Under the pieces are notes generated by a model. The model searched no databases. It was not told where the DNA came from and saw only the letters and a program-made list of their open reading frames with translations. From an uncultured Actinomyces sp. (GTDB lineage Bacteria > Actinomycetota > Actinomycetes > Actinomycetales > Actinomycetaceae), in the NCBI GenBank assembly GCA_946998115.1, contig CAMPYB010000003.1, positions 7,584-71,583 on the forward strand: a stretch of DNA of 64,000 bases, written 5' to 3'. Positions within the stretch are counted from its first letter, which is position 1; each line of letters opens with the position of its first letter. Position numbers and translations under genes: made by a program. Below, piece after piece: positions 55,339 through 63,946 of the stretch.

Positions 55339-56838
55339 ATGTCGACACCGATAACTCTATTGGCTGATTTTTACAAGTTATCTCATCGTGAGCAATATCC
55401 TGCAGGGACGCAGTTTATTTATAGTACTTTAACTCCGCGCGTGGATAAAAGATCTGAAATAATAAAACCATATTCAAAAGGAATAGTTTTTTTTGGTTTG
55501 CAATATTTTATAAAAAAATATTTAATCGATCGTTTTAATAAAGATTTTTTCTCTCAACCAAAAGAAAAAGTTATAGCACAATATGTTCGTTTAATTGAAA
55601 ACACTTTAGGTGTCAAAAATGTTTACACAAAGCATCTGGAAGATTTACATGATTTAGGCTATTTGCCTTTGCGTATAAAAGCGTTACCTGAAGGAAGCTA
55701 TGTTCCTATAAAAGTACCATGTGTAACAATTGAAAATACTAATCCTAATTTTTTTTGGTTAACAAATTTCATTGAAACTTGCTTTTTGAATTCTGTATGG
55801 TTGCCATCAACTTCTGCCACTACTGCTAGTATATATTCTAATATTTTGACTAAATATGCCATTGAAACAGTGGGAGATGTTTCGTTTGTGAGTTTTCAAG
55901 CGCATGATTTTAGTATGCGTGGCATGTCGAGTGAACAATCTGCTGAAACTAGTGGCGCAGCGCATTTACTTTTCTTTAAAGGATCGGATAATATACCCGC
56001 AGGAATATTTTTAGAGGATTACTATAATGCTAATGTGGAAAAAGAATTAGTTTTTACAAGTATTCCTGCAACTGAACACTCTGTTATGTCTGCTTATGGC
56101 AAAGCAAATGAAATGGCTCTTATAAAACATTTGATAACGGATATTTATCCTTCCGGGGCTGTTAGTATTGTTTCAGACACTTGGGATTTTTGGAAGGTTG
56201 TAACGGATTATTTGCCTAAATTGAAGGATGTAATTTTAGGCAGAGACGGTAAATTAGTTATACGCCCTGATAGTGGTAATCCTGTAGATATATTATGTGG
56301 CACGAATCCAAATGCGGGTGTTGGTATAACTGCTCAAGAAAAAGGGCTTTTTGAATCTTTGTGGGATATTTTTGGTGGAACTATTAACTCTAAAGGATAT
56401 AAGGTACTAGATTCTCATATAGGCGTTTTGTACGGTGACGGAATTACTTTGGAACGTTGCTTGGAAATTATGGAGCGAATGAAAGAAAAAGGATTCGCAA
56501 GTTCTAATATTGTTTTAGGAATAGGCACCTGCGCATATCAGTGCGTTACAAGAGATATGTATGGTTGGGCGATGAAAGCAACTTATGCTGTAATAAATGG
56601 CCAAGAACATTTACTTCAAAAAGATCCAAAAACGGATGAAGGCGTGAAGAAATCGCATAGAGGGCTTGTTGTTGTTTCTAAGAGAGATGATGGTACTTTG
56701 TGTGTGCTTGATGGTATGAACAGGCAAGAGCATGATTTGTTAGCTGAAAAGGATATGCTGAAAACTGTGTTTGTTGACGGAAGACTTTTGCGTGAAACGT
56801 CTTTGCATGAAATTAGAAATAAAGTTCGTATTAGTTGA
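55339..56838 (+). CDS. nadV: Nicotinamide phosphoribosyltransferase (NAMPT/NadV)
   Basis: 499 residues, close to the roughly 490 of animal NAMPT. Makes nicotinamide mononucleotide from nicotinamide and PRPP, feeding NAD salvage. Signatures: LLADFYKLSHREQYPAGT, FSMRGMSSEQSAE, PATEHSVMSAYG with the catalytic His, RPDSGNPVDI with the phosphate-binding Arg/Asp, GVLYGDGITLERC and KKSHRGL. The ATG at 55339 follows GGGAG. Codon use is ordinary for this genome. It stands alone between two transporter genes. NMN would still need an adenylyltransferase elsewhere. Confidence 0.95.
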   Translation: MSTPITLLADFYKLSHREQYPAGTQFIYSTLTPRVDKRSEIIKPYSKGIVFFGLQYFIKKYLIDRFNKDFFSQPKEKVIAQYVRLIENTLGVKNVYTKHLEDLHDLGYLPLRIKALPEGSYVPIKVPCVTIENTNPNFFWLTNFIETCFLNSVWLPSTSATTASIYSNILTKYAIETVGDVSFVSFQAHDFSMRGMSSEQSAETSGAAHLLFFKGSDNIPAGIFLEDYYNANVEKELVFTSIPATEHSVMSAYGKANEMALIKHLITDIYPSGAVSIVSDTWDFWKVVTDYLPKLKDVILGRDGKLVIRPDSGNPVDILCGTNPNAGVGITAQEKGLFESLWDIFGGTINSKGYKVLDSHIGVLYGDGITLERCLEIMERMKEKGFASSNIVLGIGTCAYQCVTRDMYGWAMKATYAVINGQEHLLQKDPKTDEGVKKSHRGLVVVSKRDDGTLCVLDGMNRQEHDLLAEKDMLKTVFVDGRLLRETSLHEIRNKVRIS

Positions 56839-57338
56839 CAATAAAATTATATAAAAGTCATCTTTTTTTGTGTTTATATTGGTTTATTGTGAGTTTTAGA
56901 AAGTTTATTGGCTTAATGTTTTTATGTTTTAAAAATTTCGTGAGCCATAAAATGTGACATAAGTTAATAATAAACTATGTTTTAGTTTTTCTTAATACCT
57001 TTATATTGCACAAAATACGCCTTTTTAATCGGTGATATAAGTCACTGGTTTATGGGGTTGTAATTTTTACAAAAAAACTGTTTTATTTAATCTAAATAAC
57101 ATGCTTGTATTTGTTAAGTAAAAGATAATACCGTTTTTACGTCAAATTAACTAGTCTATTGCTTTCTTGTTTGGAACATATCTAAAAGTTAATGCATGGT
57201 TAAGAAAAACTTAACTTATTTTTAGTTTTTCTACCGCTTGAAACAAAAATCGCAAAAATATGCAATTATCTAAAATAATTGTTAGCCTAAACGTAGATAT
57301 TTGAGGATGATATCCCATCTAGAAGTTTGGAGTTTCAA
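56839..57338. other. 500-base intergenic region before the MHS transporter
   Basis: No gene seen. AT-rich; it contains the perfect inverted repeat GTTAAG-AAAAA-CTTAAC at 57199-57215 and a TTAGCCTAA core near 57282 that only half matches an iron-dependent DtxR box. No convincing terminator for the NAMPT gene was found. The length suggests a regulated promoter. Confidence 0.5.
57199..57215. promoter_or_regulatory. Inverted repeat, candidate operator of the MHS transporter gene
   Basis: GTTAAG, five A, CTTAAC: perfectly symmetrical six-base arms, 124 bases before the transporter start. Could bind a dimeric regulator or be chance in AT-rich DNA. Confidence 0.3.
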
Positions 57339-58658
57339 ATGAGCATATTATCAGACGCAAGACAATTAAGTCACGAAGAGGCGGTCGCGTTACGTAAAGC
57401 TTCTGTAGCATCTTTTATAGGTAACTTTGTGGAATGGTTCGATTATGCAACTTACGGTTACTTGGCAGTTGTAATCGGTAGCGTATTTTTTCCATCAGAA
57501 GATAAAACTATTGCTTTACTAAGCACATACGCTGTTTTCGCAATCTCGTTTATTTTACGTCCGATTGGTGGAATTATTTGGGGCGCTATTGGAGATAGAC
57601 TCGGCAGACGTTTCGCACTAGCTTGGTCAATTTTGATTATGTCTGGCGCAACATTCGTTATCGGCTGTTTGCCAGGTTATGCAACCATAGGTATTGCTTC
57701 TCCAATTCTATTGATCTTAGTTCGTATGATTCAAGGATTTTCTGCATCAGGTGAATATGCAGGTGCTGCAACATTCCTCTCAGAATATGCACCTACTCAT
57801 AGACGTGGTATGTACACATCAATCGTTCCAGGTTCTACCGCAACAGGTTTGCTAGCAGGATCTTTAATCTCTGCATTATTGACTTGGGGATTGACACCAG
57901 ATCAATTGGCAACATGGGGCTGGCGTATACCATTCCTATTGGCAGGACCTTTAGGACTAGTAGGTAGATATGTTCGAGTTCATTTGGAAGACTCCCCAGT
58001 ATATGTAGAAATGATGAATAAAATTTCAAACAAAGATGTGGATGTTCCTAACCCATTCAAAGAATTATTCAGACATCACAAGAAAGAATTCTTTATCGCT
58101 CTAGGTGTTTCCTGCTTGAACGCTGTAGGTTTCTATATAATTTTGAGCTACATGCCTGTTTATTTGGCAACAGAACGTCACGTTCCTCAAGCAGGTTCGC
58201 TACTTGCTGCAACAGTTTCTACTCTAGTTTACATTTTATCAATTTTCTTCATGGGTCATATTTCAGATATGCTCGGTCGTCGCAAGATGTTGCTCATAGC
58301 ATCACTACTATTCGTCTTCTTGTCAGTACCATTGTTCACATTGCTTGATGCTGGACATATCGGTTTGATACTTCTAACACAAGTGCTATTCGGTATCATG
58401 CTTACGACGAACGATGGAACTCTTGCAACTTTCTTGTCGGAATTGTTCCCAACAAATATCCGTTACACAGGATTTGCTTTCTCATTCAATACTGCAAATG
58501 CTATATTCGGCGGAACTGCACCATTCATCTCGACTTGGTTGATAAAAGAAACTGGTTCTGTTTACGCACCAGCATTCTTCTTAGCAGTGGCTGGTATCGT
58601 TGCACTTGTAGCAATAATAGCTTCTAAAGAAACAGCATTCAAAAATCTAAAACATTAA
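57339..58658 (+). CDS. MFS transporter, metabolite:H+ symporter (MHS, ProP-like) family
   Basis: 439 residues, twelve membrane segments. The MHS signature is clear: ASFIGNFVEWFDYATYGY near the N terminus, RPIGGIIWGAIGDRLGRR in loop 2-3, RMIQGFSASGEYAGAATFLSEYAP and, after the middle loop, GHISDMLGRRKML. The family imports betaine, proline, ectoine, carnitine and organic acids with protons. Ligand unknown; zwitterions such as creatine or creatinine would be chemically similar, which is inference from the creatininase nearby. GGAG lies seven bases upstream of ATG 57339. Codons are strongly adapted, as in the arc genes. Confidence 0.9.
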   Translation: MSILSDARQLSHEEAVALRKASVASFIGNFVEWFDYATYGYLAVVIGSVFFPSEDKTIALLSTYAVFAISFILRPIGGIIWGAIGDRLGRRFALAWSILIMSGATFVIGCLPGYATIGIASPILLILVRMIQGFSASGEYAGAATFLSEYAPTHRRGMYTSIVPGSTATGLLAGSLISALLTWGLTPDQLATWGWRIPFLLAGPLGLVGRYVRVHLEDSPVYVEMMNKISNKDVDVPNPFKELFRHHKKEFFIALGVSCLNAVGFYIILSYMPVYLATERHVPQAGSLLAATVSTLVYILSIFFMGHISDMLGRRKMLLIASLLFVFLSVPLFTLLDAGHIGLILLTQVLFGIMLTTNDGTLATFLSELFPTNIRYTGFAFSFNTANAIFGGTAPFISTWLIKETGSVYAPAFFLAVAGIVALVAIIASKETAFKNLKH

Positions 58659-58665
58659 ATATAGT

Positions 58666-58706
58666 AAAAGTGGGTTGCTAGCTATCTGCTAGTAGCCCAC
58701 TTTTTA
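58666..58706 (+). terminator. Terminator after MHS transporter gene
   Basis: AAAAGTGGGTTGCTAGC at 58666-58682 pairs with the inverse ending CCCACTTTT (58688-58704) over 17 positions (two G-T), five-base loop, then further T. Confidence 0.9.
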
Positions 58707-58824
58707 GTGTGTTTCTCTCTAGTTATTTCGTGAAATAAAATATTTTGAGCTATTCACAAAATGTTCATATTGTACGTATACTCTGAAAACATGAATATAT
58801 TTTAATGAGAAAACAGGAGGGGGA

Positions 58825-60246
58825 ATGGACGATAATAATAAAAATAGATATCTTTCAGCGGAATCTGAAAATTATCAGAAAACACCTTATGGATTTGTAA
58901 CTAAAAAAAATTTTCAGCAAAAAAACAATTCACAAAATGCTGAAACAGAAAATAGTAGTACTGAAAAAATATTTTGTAATCCATATGAAAATACGAAAGA
59001 AAAGAATAAAAACAAGCAAACTTATGCTTTTCAATCTATTAAAAATCATGGTGTTCAAAAGAAATTAAAAGAAAAGTTAAAGAAAAAACCTGGATATCTA
59101 TCAATTGTAATTATAGCTATAATATTTGGCATGTTGCCAAGCGCATATTTTGCATATAACTCTGCTGATAGTGAGCAAAAGCCTCTTGTTTTGCAAAGTC
59201 ATACCAAGCAAGAGCCTGTGTCGCAAAGTTTACCTAAGACTATTCCGTCGGCAGATTGGAGCCAAGTCGTAAAAATGGTTCAGCCGTCAGTTGTAGCTAT
59301 ACATATCAAAACATCGGACGGTAAAATCGATGGTTCAGGAGTGATAATAGATAAACAGGGGCATATTGTTACAAATTATCATGTGATAAGTTCTGCTATA
59401 AATTCTCAAGGAAAAATAAAAGTTCAATTAAAAGGTGGCGTAATATATGACGCTAAAATTGTTGGACAGGATCCTTCAACAGATCTAGCAGTAATAAAAA
59501 TGGAAAATCCTCCTAAAGACATAGTGCCTGCAAAACTTGGAACAAGCTCTGATCTTAAAGTAGGATCTCCAGTTGCAGCTGTAGGAAATCCTCTTGGATT
59601 AGATTCGACAGTAACAACAGGTATAATATCGGCTTTGAACCGTCCTGTAAAAGTCACGGTAGCTAGTAATGAAGATGGTGGCGGAGAGCTTGTAGTAACC
59701 AACGCTATTCAAGTTGACGCTTCAATAAATCCTGGTAATTCGGGAGGTCCGCTATTTGACGTTCAAGGGCGTGTTATAGGTATAAATTCATCTATAGCAA
59801 GTATTCCGAATGATTTATTAGGCGGAGGAGGAAGCAAAGGCTCTATAGGGCTGGGATTTGCTATACCTGCTGATTTGGTAAAAAATATAGCTGATCAAAT
59901 AATAAAAACAGGTAAAGTAGAGCATCCGCTACTAGGTGTTACAATAGCTGACGGTGAAGGCTCTGTAAATAATACGACATATACAGGTGCTTACGTAAGA
60001 GATGTAGTGCCTAATTCTCCTGCAGATAATGCTGGTTTACAAAGAGCAGATATGATTGTTGATATAGATGGAAATAGAGTGACTTCCGGAATGTCTTTGC
60101 GTGGATATGTTAGAAGATATAAAAAAGGCGATAAAGCTGTAATAACATATTTGCGTGATGGTAAAGAAATGCAAAAGGAAATAGTTTTTACAGATACTGA
60201 TAAATCATTATTGAAACAAAATAAGATGTTGCCAGAAGATAGATAA
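58825..60246 (+). CDS. HtrA/DegP-type membrane-anchored serine protease with PDZ domain
   Basis: 473 residues. An N-terminal cytoplasmic region of about 90 polar residues, one membrane segment (YLSIVIIAIIFGMLPSAYF), then a trypsin-like domain with the triad His186 (TNYHVIS), Asp220 (STDLAVIKM) and Ser306 (NPGNSGGPL), and one C-terminal PDZ domain (VVPNSPADNAGLQRADMI). It would degrade or remodel misfolded proteins outside the membrane. AGGAGGGGG precedes the ATG. The layout matches actinobacterial PepD/HtrA-like proteases. A long hairpin terminator follows. Confidence 0.93.
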   Translation: MDDNNKNRYLSAESENYQKTPYGFVTKKNFQQKNNSQNAETENSSTEKIFCNPYENTKEKNKNKQTYAFQSIKNHGVQKKLKEKLKKKPGYLSIVIIAIIFGMLPSAYFAYNSADSEQKPLVLQSHTKQEPVSQSLPKTIPSADWSQVVKMVQPSVVAIHIKTSDGKIDGSGVIIDKQGHIVTNYHVISSAINSQGKIKVQLKGGVIYDAKIVGQDPSTDLAVIKMENPPKDIVPAKLGTSSDLKVGSPVAAVGNPLGLDSTVTTGIISALNRPVKVTVASNEDGGGELVVTNAIQVDASINPGNSGGPLFDVQGRVIGINSSIASIPNDLLGGGGSKGSIGLGFAIPADLVKNIADQIIKTGKVEHPLLGVTIADGEGSVNNTTYTGAYVRDVVPNSPADNAGLQRADMIVDIDGNRVTSGMSLRGYVRRYKKGDKAVITYLRDGKEMQKEIVFTDTDKSLLKQNKMLPEDR

Positions 60247-60261
60247 TTTATATCGTGAATT

Positions 60262-60320
60262 AAAGCAGATATCGTTGTTGAAAGCTAAAATAGTTGAAAA
60301 TGCGGTATCTGCTTTTATTT
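60262..60320 (+). terminator. Terminator after htrA-type gene
   Basis: AAAGCAGATATCG at 60262-60274 pairs with 60303-60315 ending TATCTGCTTT (one G-T), followed by TATTTAT. The loop is long (28 bases). The remaining bases up to 60557 are AT-rich without a gene. Confidence 0.7.
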
Positions 60321-60557
60321 ATCAATTTATTTATGCTGGCAAATGTTTGTGCGCTATAAAATAGTAATTATTTTTACTGAAATTTATTTGCGATTTATTT
60401 GCTGGACTCCAATATGTAGCATTGAAATAATACTTAAGTAAATGTAAAAAAGTAAGGTATGCCTTTGTAAAATTTTAAAGTTTTATCTTTTTATGTTTTT
60501 CAATTTTAAAAAACACTGTATTATATTTCTTTAGGTGACAATAAAATAGGAGATATT

Positions 60558-61958
60558 TTGAAACGCAAATTACATATTGCTGTTGTAGGTGCAGGTCCGG
60601 CAGGAATTTACGCATCGGATATATTAGCTAAATCTGGGCTTGATGTAAAAATAGACTTATTTGAAAAATTACCTGCTCCATATGGTTTAGTGCGCTATGG
60701 TGTTGCTCCTGATCATCCTCGCATTAAGCAAATAATAAGTGCTCTATACAGGGTGCTAGAACAAGGTGAAATAAACTTGTTAGGTAATGTTAATGTTGGT
60801 AAAGATATAACTCCTGAAGAACTTGCTGAACATTATGATGCTGTAATTTATGCAACTGGTTCAGATGCGGATGCGCCTTTAAATATACCTGGTAGCGATT
60901 TGCCTGAATCCTATGGTGCGTCTGATTTTGTCTATTGGTATGACGGTCATCCTGATTATCCGCGAACATGGCCTTTAAAAGCTAAAGAAGTAGCAGTTAT
61001 CGGAGTAGGTAACGTAGCTTTAGATATTTCGCGTGTTTTGTCTAAACATTTGAAAGATATACTAGTTACAGAAATACCTGAAAATGTAGTTGAAGGTTTG
61101 AGTAAAAATCCAGTCACTGATGTGCATATATTTGGTAGGCGCGGTCCAGCTCAAGTTAAATTCACTCCTTTAGAATTACGCGAATTAGGGCAAACTCCCG
61201 ATGTTGATGTATTAGTTTATGAAGACGATTTTCAATTCGACGAGGCTAGCAAAAAAGCAATAGTTTCTTCTAACCAGACTAGACAAGTAGTGAAAACTTT
61301 GAAGTCATGGAAAGAAAAAGATAAAAATGAATTCACTGCTTCAAGGCGCATCCATATTCATTTATTGCAGTCTCCAGTAGCTATTTTAGGTGATGACCAT
61401 GTTGAAGGTATACGTACTGAAAGAATGAAATTGAACGGTGATGGTACTGTCAGCGGAACTGGTGAGTATATTGACACACCTGTACAAGCAGTTTATCGTG
61501 CAATAGGTTATTTTTCTTCCCCTATTAAAGGCATTCCTTTTGATAGCAAAAAAGGTGTTATACCGAACGATGAAGGATGCGTAATCGATGAAAATGGCGA
61601 AAAAATTGACAGAATATATACTACAGGTTGGGTAAAACGTGGGCCTGTAGGTTTGATTGGTTCAACTAAGTCGGATGCTCAACAAACTATTTCTCATATT
61701 TTGGAAGATTATGAAAATGGTATACTCGTTGCTACAAGTGACCAGGTTGGTATTGATCCTATAATATCGTTGTTGAATGAGCGGGGAGTAGAATATACGA
61801 CTTGGCATGGTTGGGAATTGCTTGATAGTTTTGAGAGGAAACTTGGCGATGAATACACTACTAAAAATGGTATTTATCGTGAGAGAATAAAAGTAGTTTC
61901 ACGTGATGCTATGACTGCGATATCTCATGGTAAACAGGATTTACCTTCGTTAATATGA
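60558..61958 (+). CDS. Ferredoxin-NADP+ reductase, adrenodoxin-reductase (FprA) type
   Basis: 466 residues; passes electrons between NADPH and ferredoxin. FAD-binding GAGPAGIYASD at the N terminus, PYGLVRYGVAPDHP (the family-specific substrate loop), the NADPH motif GVGNVALDISR, VHIFGRRGPAQVKFTP and the C-terminal TGWVKRGPVGLIGSTKSDA are all present. The TTG start is supported by AGGAG seven bases upstream. Single gene, ended by a strong terminator. No ferredoxin gene is nearby. Confidence 0.95.
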   Translation: MKRKLHIAVVGAGPAGIYASDILAKSGLDVKIDLFEKLPAPYGLVRYGVAPDHPRIKQIISALYRVLEQGEINLLGNVNVGKDITPEELAEHYDAVIYATGSDADAPLNIPGSDLPESYGASDFVYWYDGHPDYPRTWPLKAKEVAVIGVGNVALDISRVLSKHLKDILVTEIPENVVEGLSKNPVTDVHIFGRRGPAQVKFTPLELRELGQTPDVDVLVYEDDFQFDEASKKAIVSSNQTRQVVKTLKSWKEKDKNEFTASRRIHIHLLQSPVAILGDDHVEGIRTERMKLNGDGTVSGTGEYIDTPVQAVYRAIGYFSSPIKGIPFDSKKGVIPNDEGCVIDENGEKIDRIYTTGWVKRGPVGLIGSTKSDAQQTISHILEDYENGILVATSDQVGIDPIISLLNERGVEYTTWHGWELLDSFERKLGDEYTTKNGIYRERIKVVSRDAMTAISHGKQDLPSLI

Positions 61959-61991
61959 AAATATAACTAGACTTTTCTTCTGAATATCTAT

Positions 61992-62033
61992 AAAGGGTGG
62001 CTATTTCTTTGAAGAGTGCCACCCTTTGTTTTT
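61992..62033 (+). terminator. Terminator after ferredoxin-NADP reductase gene
   Basis: AAAGGGTGGC at 61992-62001 pairs perfectly with GCCACCCTTT at 62018-62027, then GTTTTT. It separates the gene from convergent htpX. Confidence 0.9.
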
Positions 62034-62101
62034 AAAATTTTAAAAATACTTATTCAAAGTTTTGTATATTTTTAATGACTGTTATATATTTTTCAATTTA
62101 T

Positions 62102-62980
62102 TTAGTTTTCTATATCAGCATGGTATCCAGCTATTTTTTCCAGCCTGTAAACTCTAGCTTCAGTAGATGGATGTGAAGAAAATAATTCTTTTATCGAAGA
62201 TCCTTTAAAAGGATTAGCTATCATCATATAAGAAATATTTTCTGTTTCTTTAGTGTGTTGCATAGGTATCATATGTATAGAATTTTCAAGTTTTTTTAGT
62301 GCGCAAGCCAAAGCCAAAGGGTCTTCGCATAATCTTGCTCCATCTTCGTCAGCGTCATATTCTCGCACTCTAGATATAGCTAATTGCATTATGCCCGCGA
62401 TAAAAGGTGCTAACAGTGCCATTAATATGCCAGATATAGGATTGTAATCTTCATCTCTTCTGTAACTTGTGAATAAACCTATATTAGCAATTGATGTTAT
62501 TACACTTGCAAATCCTGCAGCTACAGATGATGTGAGAATGTCCCTGTTGTAAACATGCATTAATTCGTGTGCTAAAACGCCCCTAAGTTCTCTTTCGTTT
62601 AATATTTCTAATATACCTTCTGTGCAACATACGGCTGCGTGTTGTGGATTTCTTCCAGTTGCAAAAGCGTTAGGTGAATTAGTTGGCGAAACATATAGTT
62701 TTGGCATTGGTATATTTGCTTTTTCAGATAACTCTTTTACGATTTTATGCATTAGAGGTTGCTGCTGTTCGTTTACGGGGTAAGCTTGCATGGAACGTAA
62801 CGCTAATTTGTCGCTATTATAATAAGAATAGGCGATCATGCATAATCCGAAACCAGCAAATAGATATGTTAAATATGAATAACCTGTGCCAAAAGACAAT
62901 AAGTATCCAATTAGTAGCATAAAGCTGAAAAGAGATGATAATAAAATTGCTGTCTTAAAACCATTATTATGAGAATGCAT
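62102..62980 (-). CDS. htpX: Membrane zinc metalloprotease HtpX
   Basis: 292 residues; quality control of membrane proteins. Two N-terminal hydrophobic segments, then SPTNSPNAFATGRNPQHAAV, the zinc-binding HELMH (in GVLAHELMHVYNRD), two more hydrophobic segments, and the third-ligand region ISRVREYDADEDGARL. These are the M48B features in order and normal length. It lies 34 bases downstream of the YajQ-family gene on the same strand. Confidence 0.95.
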   Translation of the reverse strand: MHSHNNGFKTAILLSSLFSFMLLIGYLLSFGTGYSYLTYLFAGFGLCMIAYSYYNSDKLALRSMQAYPVNEQQQPLMHKIVKELSEKANIPMPKLYVSPTNSPNAFATGRNPQHAAVCCTEGILEILNERELRGVLAHELMHVYNRDILTSSVAAGFASVITSIANIGLFTSYRRDEDYNPISGILMALLAPFIAGIMQLAISRVREYDADEDGARLCEDPLALACALKKLENSIHMIPMQHTKETENISYMMIANPFKGSSIKELFSSHPSTEARVYRLEKIAGYHADIEN

Positions 62981-63014
62981 TGCTTGCCTATCTTTCCGTT
63001 ATTATAAACATAAA

Positions 63015-63509
63015 TTATCTATAATTTACAAATTGTAAAGCTGCGTCAATTTCAGATTCTTTTAATAATGCTATTACAGTTTGCAAATCGTCTCGAGATT
63101 TTGAACTAACTCGTACTTCCTCGCCCTGTATTTGTGTTTTTACCCCTTTAGGGCCTTTGTCTCTTATTAGTTTTGTTATTTGTTTAGCTATGTCTTGATT
63201 TAATCCTTCACGTAAAGGAACTACCATTTTATAATCTTTGCCTGAAGCTTTAGGCTGTCTATCTTTTGTATCTAATACTTTTAGTGAAAGACCGCGACGT
63301 AAAATTTTAGTTTGTAAAACGTCCAATATAGCCATAACTCTTTGTGGCGCGTTTGCTTGTAGTATAATTGTATCTTTTGCTAATTCAATGTGAGCATTAA
63401 CATTTTTAAAATCGTATCGTTGTGATATTTCTTTAGCAGTTTGGTTTACAGCATTGTCGACTTCTTGGCGATCTAGTTTAGATACTACGTCGAATGAAGA
63501 ATCTGCCAT
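63015..63509 (-). CDS. YajQ-family nucleotide-binding protein
   Basis: 164 residues, the usual length. N terminus SSFDVVSKLDRQEVDNAVNQ, central ISQRYDFKN and C-terminal VRVSSKSRDDLQTVIALLK match the YajQ family of two ferredoxin-like domains. Some members bind cyclic di-GMP or nucleotides; others are described as chaperone-like, and the role here is unproven. GGGAAT precedes the ATG. Probably co-transcribed with htpX. Confidence 0.93.
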   Translation of the reverse strand: MADSSFDVVSKLDRQEVDNAVNQTAKEISQRYDFKNVNAHIELAKDTIILQANAPQRVMAILDVLQTKILRRGLSLKVLDTKDRQPKASGKDYKMVVPLREGLNQDIAKQITKLIRDKGPKGVKTQIQGEEVRVSSKSRDDLQTVIALLKESEIDAALQFVNYR

Positions 63510-63730
63510 TTTATTCCCTATCTTTAATATTTGAGTTAATAAATAATTACCTGTAATCTAATACTACATTATATAAGTAGCATATGAACAAAATATTAAT
63601 ATTGAAAAATGTGGATAACATTATAAATGTTTTATTCAATAATGATCATTTTTAATATTTTTAAAATTTTTTATGTTTTCTATTTACTATTTTACCTAAA
63701 TTGATATATACTCTTGTTTTGTTGAATATT

Positions 63731-63812
63731 GGCGAGTTACCCGAGTGGCCAAAGGGGGCTGACTGTAAATCAGCTGCGGAACGCTTCGGGGGTTCGAATC
63801 CCTCACTCGCCA
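63731..63812 (+). tRNA. tRNA-Tyr(GTA)
   Basis: An 82-base type II tRNA. Acceptor GGCGAGT pairs with ACTCGCC, the anticodon loop CTGTAAA carries GTA, the variable arm TGCGGAACGCTTCG is long, and the T arm is GGGGTTCGAATCCC. Confidence 0.95.
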
Positions 63813-63843
63813 CTGTTTTGTTCGTATAATTAATCTATGCGAT

Positions 63844-63916
63844 GCCTCGATAGCTCAGTCGGTAGAGCATCTCCATGGTAAGGAGAAGGTCAGGGGTTCA
63901 AGTCCCCTTCGGGGCT
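63844..63916 (+). tRNA. tRNA-Thr(GGT)
   Basis: A 73-base cloverleaf. Acceptor GCCTCGA pairs with TCGGGGC (one wobble pair), the anticodon stem TCTCC/GGAGA frames loop ATGGTAA (anticodon GGT), and the T arm is AGGGGTTCAAGTCCCCT. It lies 31 bases after tRNA-Tyr. Confidence 0.95.
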
Positions 63917-63946
63917 CTGGTGTAAACTTTGAGTGTTTTCAACCAT

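Noticed and set aside
57270..57300. TTAGCCTAA resembling a DtxR/IdeR iron box; a similar core near 21595
   Set aside because: Only about half of the 19-base consensus is matched and the flanks lack symmetry.
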